DNA of 64,000 bases from Emiliania huxleyi CCMP1516 (lineage: Eukaryota; Haptophyta; Isochrysidales; Noelaerhabdaceae): contig NW_005199926.1 in the NCBI RefSeq assembly GCF_000372725.1, positions 349,212 to 413,211 on the forward strand, in the 5' to 3' direction. The notes beneath the pieces were generated by a model, which saw nothing but the letters and a program-made list of their open reading frames with translations, made no database searches and had not been told where the DNA came from. Positions 63,095-64,000 of this stretch are shown here, in pieces. Each line of letters opens with the position of its first letter. Position 1 is the stretch's first letter. Position numbers and translations under genes: made by a program.

Positions 63095-63239
63095 CTGAGC
63101 CCTGGTGTCGAGGTGTCGGAGGCCCGGACCCCCCGCGGTGTCGACGAGGGGGTGTCGAGGGATAGAGGTGTCGAGGCCTGTCGAAGCCTGTCGAAGGTCG
63201 AGGTGTGTCGCGAGGTGTCGAGTTTGGCACCTTGACACA
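63095..63239. mobile_element. end of a second foldback element (CTGAGCCCTGG, TCGACACC family)
   Basis: Starts with the same 11-bp terminus and GTGTCGAGGTGTCG as the right end of the element at 25836-26824. Inside it shares GGATAGAGGTGTCGAGGCCT and GAGTTTGGCACCTTGACAC with that element. The other end is not seen, so it is truncated. Confidence 0.7.
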
Positions 63240-63439
63240 CACGGCGCAAGTTTCCAATTGGCTAGTTCCATTTCACTCTGACACGCTAATCTTGAAAACG
63301 TCCAACGGAGCTCCGTGTTGCTCCCAGCGCCCTCCCCCGCGCTTCCTGCGGCCATGGCCGATGATACTAGTATGAGAGGTCATCTGGCTACCGCGAGCGC
63401 GACTCAACTCGCCGACGTCGTCCGATGATTGTGCCTCAA

Positions 63440-63730
63440 AGTCAGCCTCCGGAGGCTATCGTGGGGTCGAGCCGGCAGTAGCCGTGACATGTGGTTCCAC
63501 CACCCCTCGTATGCTTTGCCTCTGACCGCCACCGTTCCCAGGCTGCCAAATGGGATGGAAAGGAAGGCTCGGCGAGCGTATAGAAGCGTGCTCGACCTCG
63601 TCGTGGCAACCTGCACGGCAGCGCTGGCAGGCGCGATGAGCGTCGTGCCACCTGACCCGAGACGGGTCGCAGGCGTCGTACCGAGCGCGTCGAGACCGTG
63701 TCCTGATGTGATCTGCACGGGTGAGTCACG
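63440..63730 (-). pseudogene. possible LINE zinc-finger remnant
   Basis: Minus strand reads CQRCRAGCHDEVEHAS, like the CCHC-type finger after RNase H in some LINEs, then degenerates across frames. Weak. Confidence 0.25.
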
Positions 63731-63810
63731 TCGGCGTCAAAGGAGCGACGTGCGACCTGTCAGAGCTTGATCTCCGATCTCAGCGGCGTCGAGTCGTCTC
63801 CAGCGCGCGA

Positions 63811-63950
63811 CAAAGGTACATACCCAGGACGCGCAGAGGCTGCTGCGACCCCGCTGAGTGGACGGCGTCACACCGCGCCACCTGCTGTGTGACGCCGTCT
63901 ACTCGGCGGGGTCGCAGCTGCCTCTGGAAGGCACCGAGATGTACCTTTTT
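63811..63950. repeat. long hairpin, arms about 60 bp, MITE-like
   Basis: 63834-63873 pairs with 63887-63926 with few mismatches (AGAGGCTGCTGCGACCCCGC versus its complement). Outside this AAAGGTACAT at 63812 pairs with ATGTACCTTT at 63940, and CGCGCG/CGCGCA beyond. A 13-base loop. Confidence 0.85.
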
Positions 63951-64000
63951 CGCGCAATGGTCAAAATCAAGGTTTTGTAACGCGAGCTGTGCCACAGTGA

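Overview
This window is eukaryotic nuclear DNA from a GC-rich, intron-bearing protist, best guess a haptophyte (coccolithophore or relative). The inference rests on GC-AG introns of about 65-70 bp, AP2-domain repeats next to Tudor-like and MORC-like modules, an HCF101-type Fe-S carrier with a C-terminal DUF971, a gametolysin-type surface protease and heavy retroelement content. Gene models were built by hand from protein continuity across GT/GC...AG junctions; most give coding lengths divisible by three.

Layout. 1-10.7 kb holds a tubulin-tyrosine-ligase-like gene, mitochondrial bL25, a small membrane protein, a nucleotide-sugar/DMT-type transporter, a GT8-like glycosyltransferase and a thioredoxin-like protein ending in RDEL. 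10.8-16.1 kb holds a LINE remnant, repeated pyrimidine-rich tails, a secreted or organellar TIM-barrel-like protein and TrmB. 16.1-23.4 kb is a nearly perfect Ty1/copia element whose single 2314-codon ORF starts inside its LTR and carries about 700 extra N-terminal residues (signal peptide, Cys-rich ectodomain, several membrane spans) ahead of Gag. 23.6-29.6 kb is a CELF/Bruno-like RNA-binding gene with an assembly gap, a 534-bp segmental duplicate, a LINE inserted in frame, and a foldback-like element with an 8-bp target duplication whose empty site is also in the window. 30-41 kb holds secreted EF-hand proteins, a foldback element, a frameshifted MYM-like zinc-finger gene and a large Tudor/recombinase-like ORF. 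43.2-46.2 kb holds HCF101 and the AP-2 sigma subunit, convergent. 47-50 kb is a type I membrane gametolysin with a Pro-rich stalk and one frameshift. 51.4-59.6 kb is a minus-strand chromatin cluster: an AP2 protein, a Tudor-like protein and a MORC ATPase that appears fused to Tudor-like, PHD and AP2 modules. The last 4 kb is mostly satellites and inverted repeats.

The strongest unusual signals are the N-terminal membrane module of the copia element; short GC-AG introns flanked by direct repeats of 6-20 bp, some sharing sequence between unrelated genes, which look like introner insertions or intron birth by tandem duplication; and the foldback element with its empty-site control. All functional calls come from reading the sequence; no database search was run.
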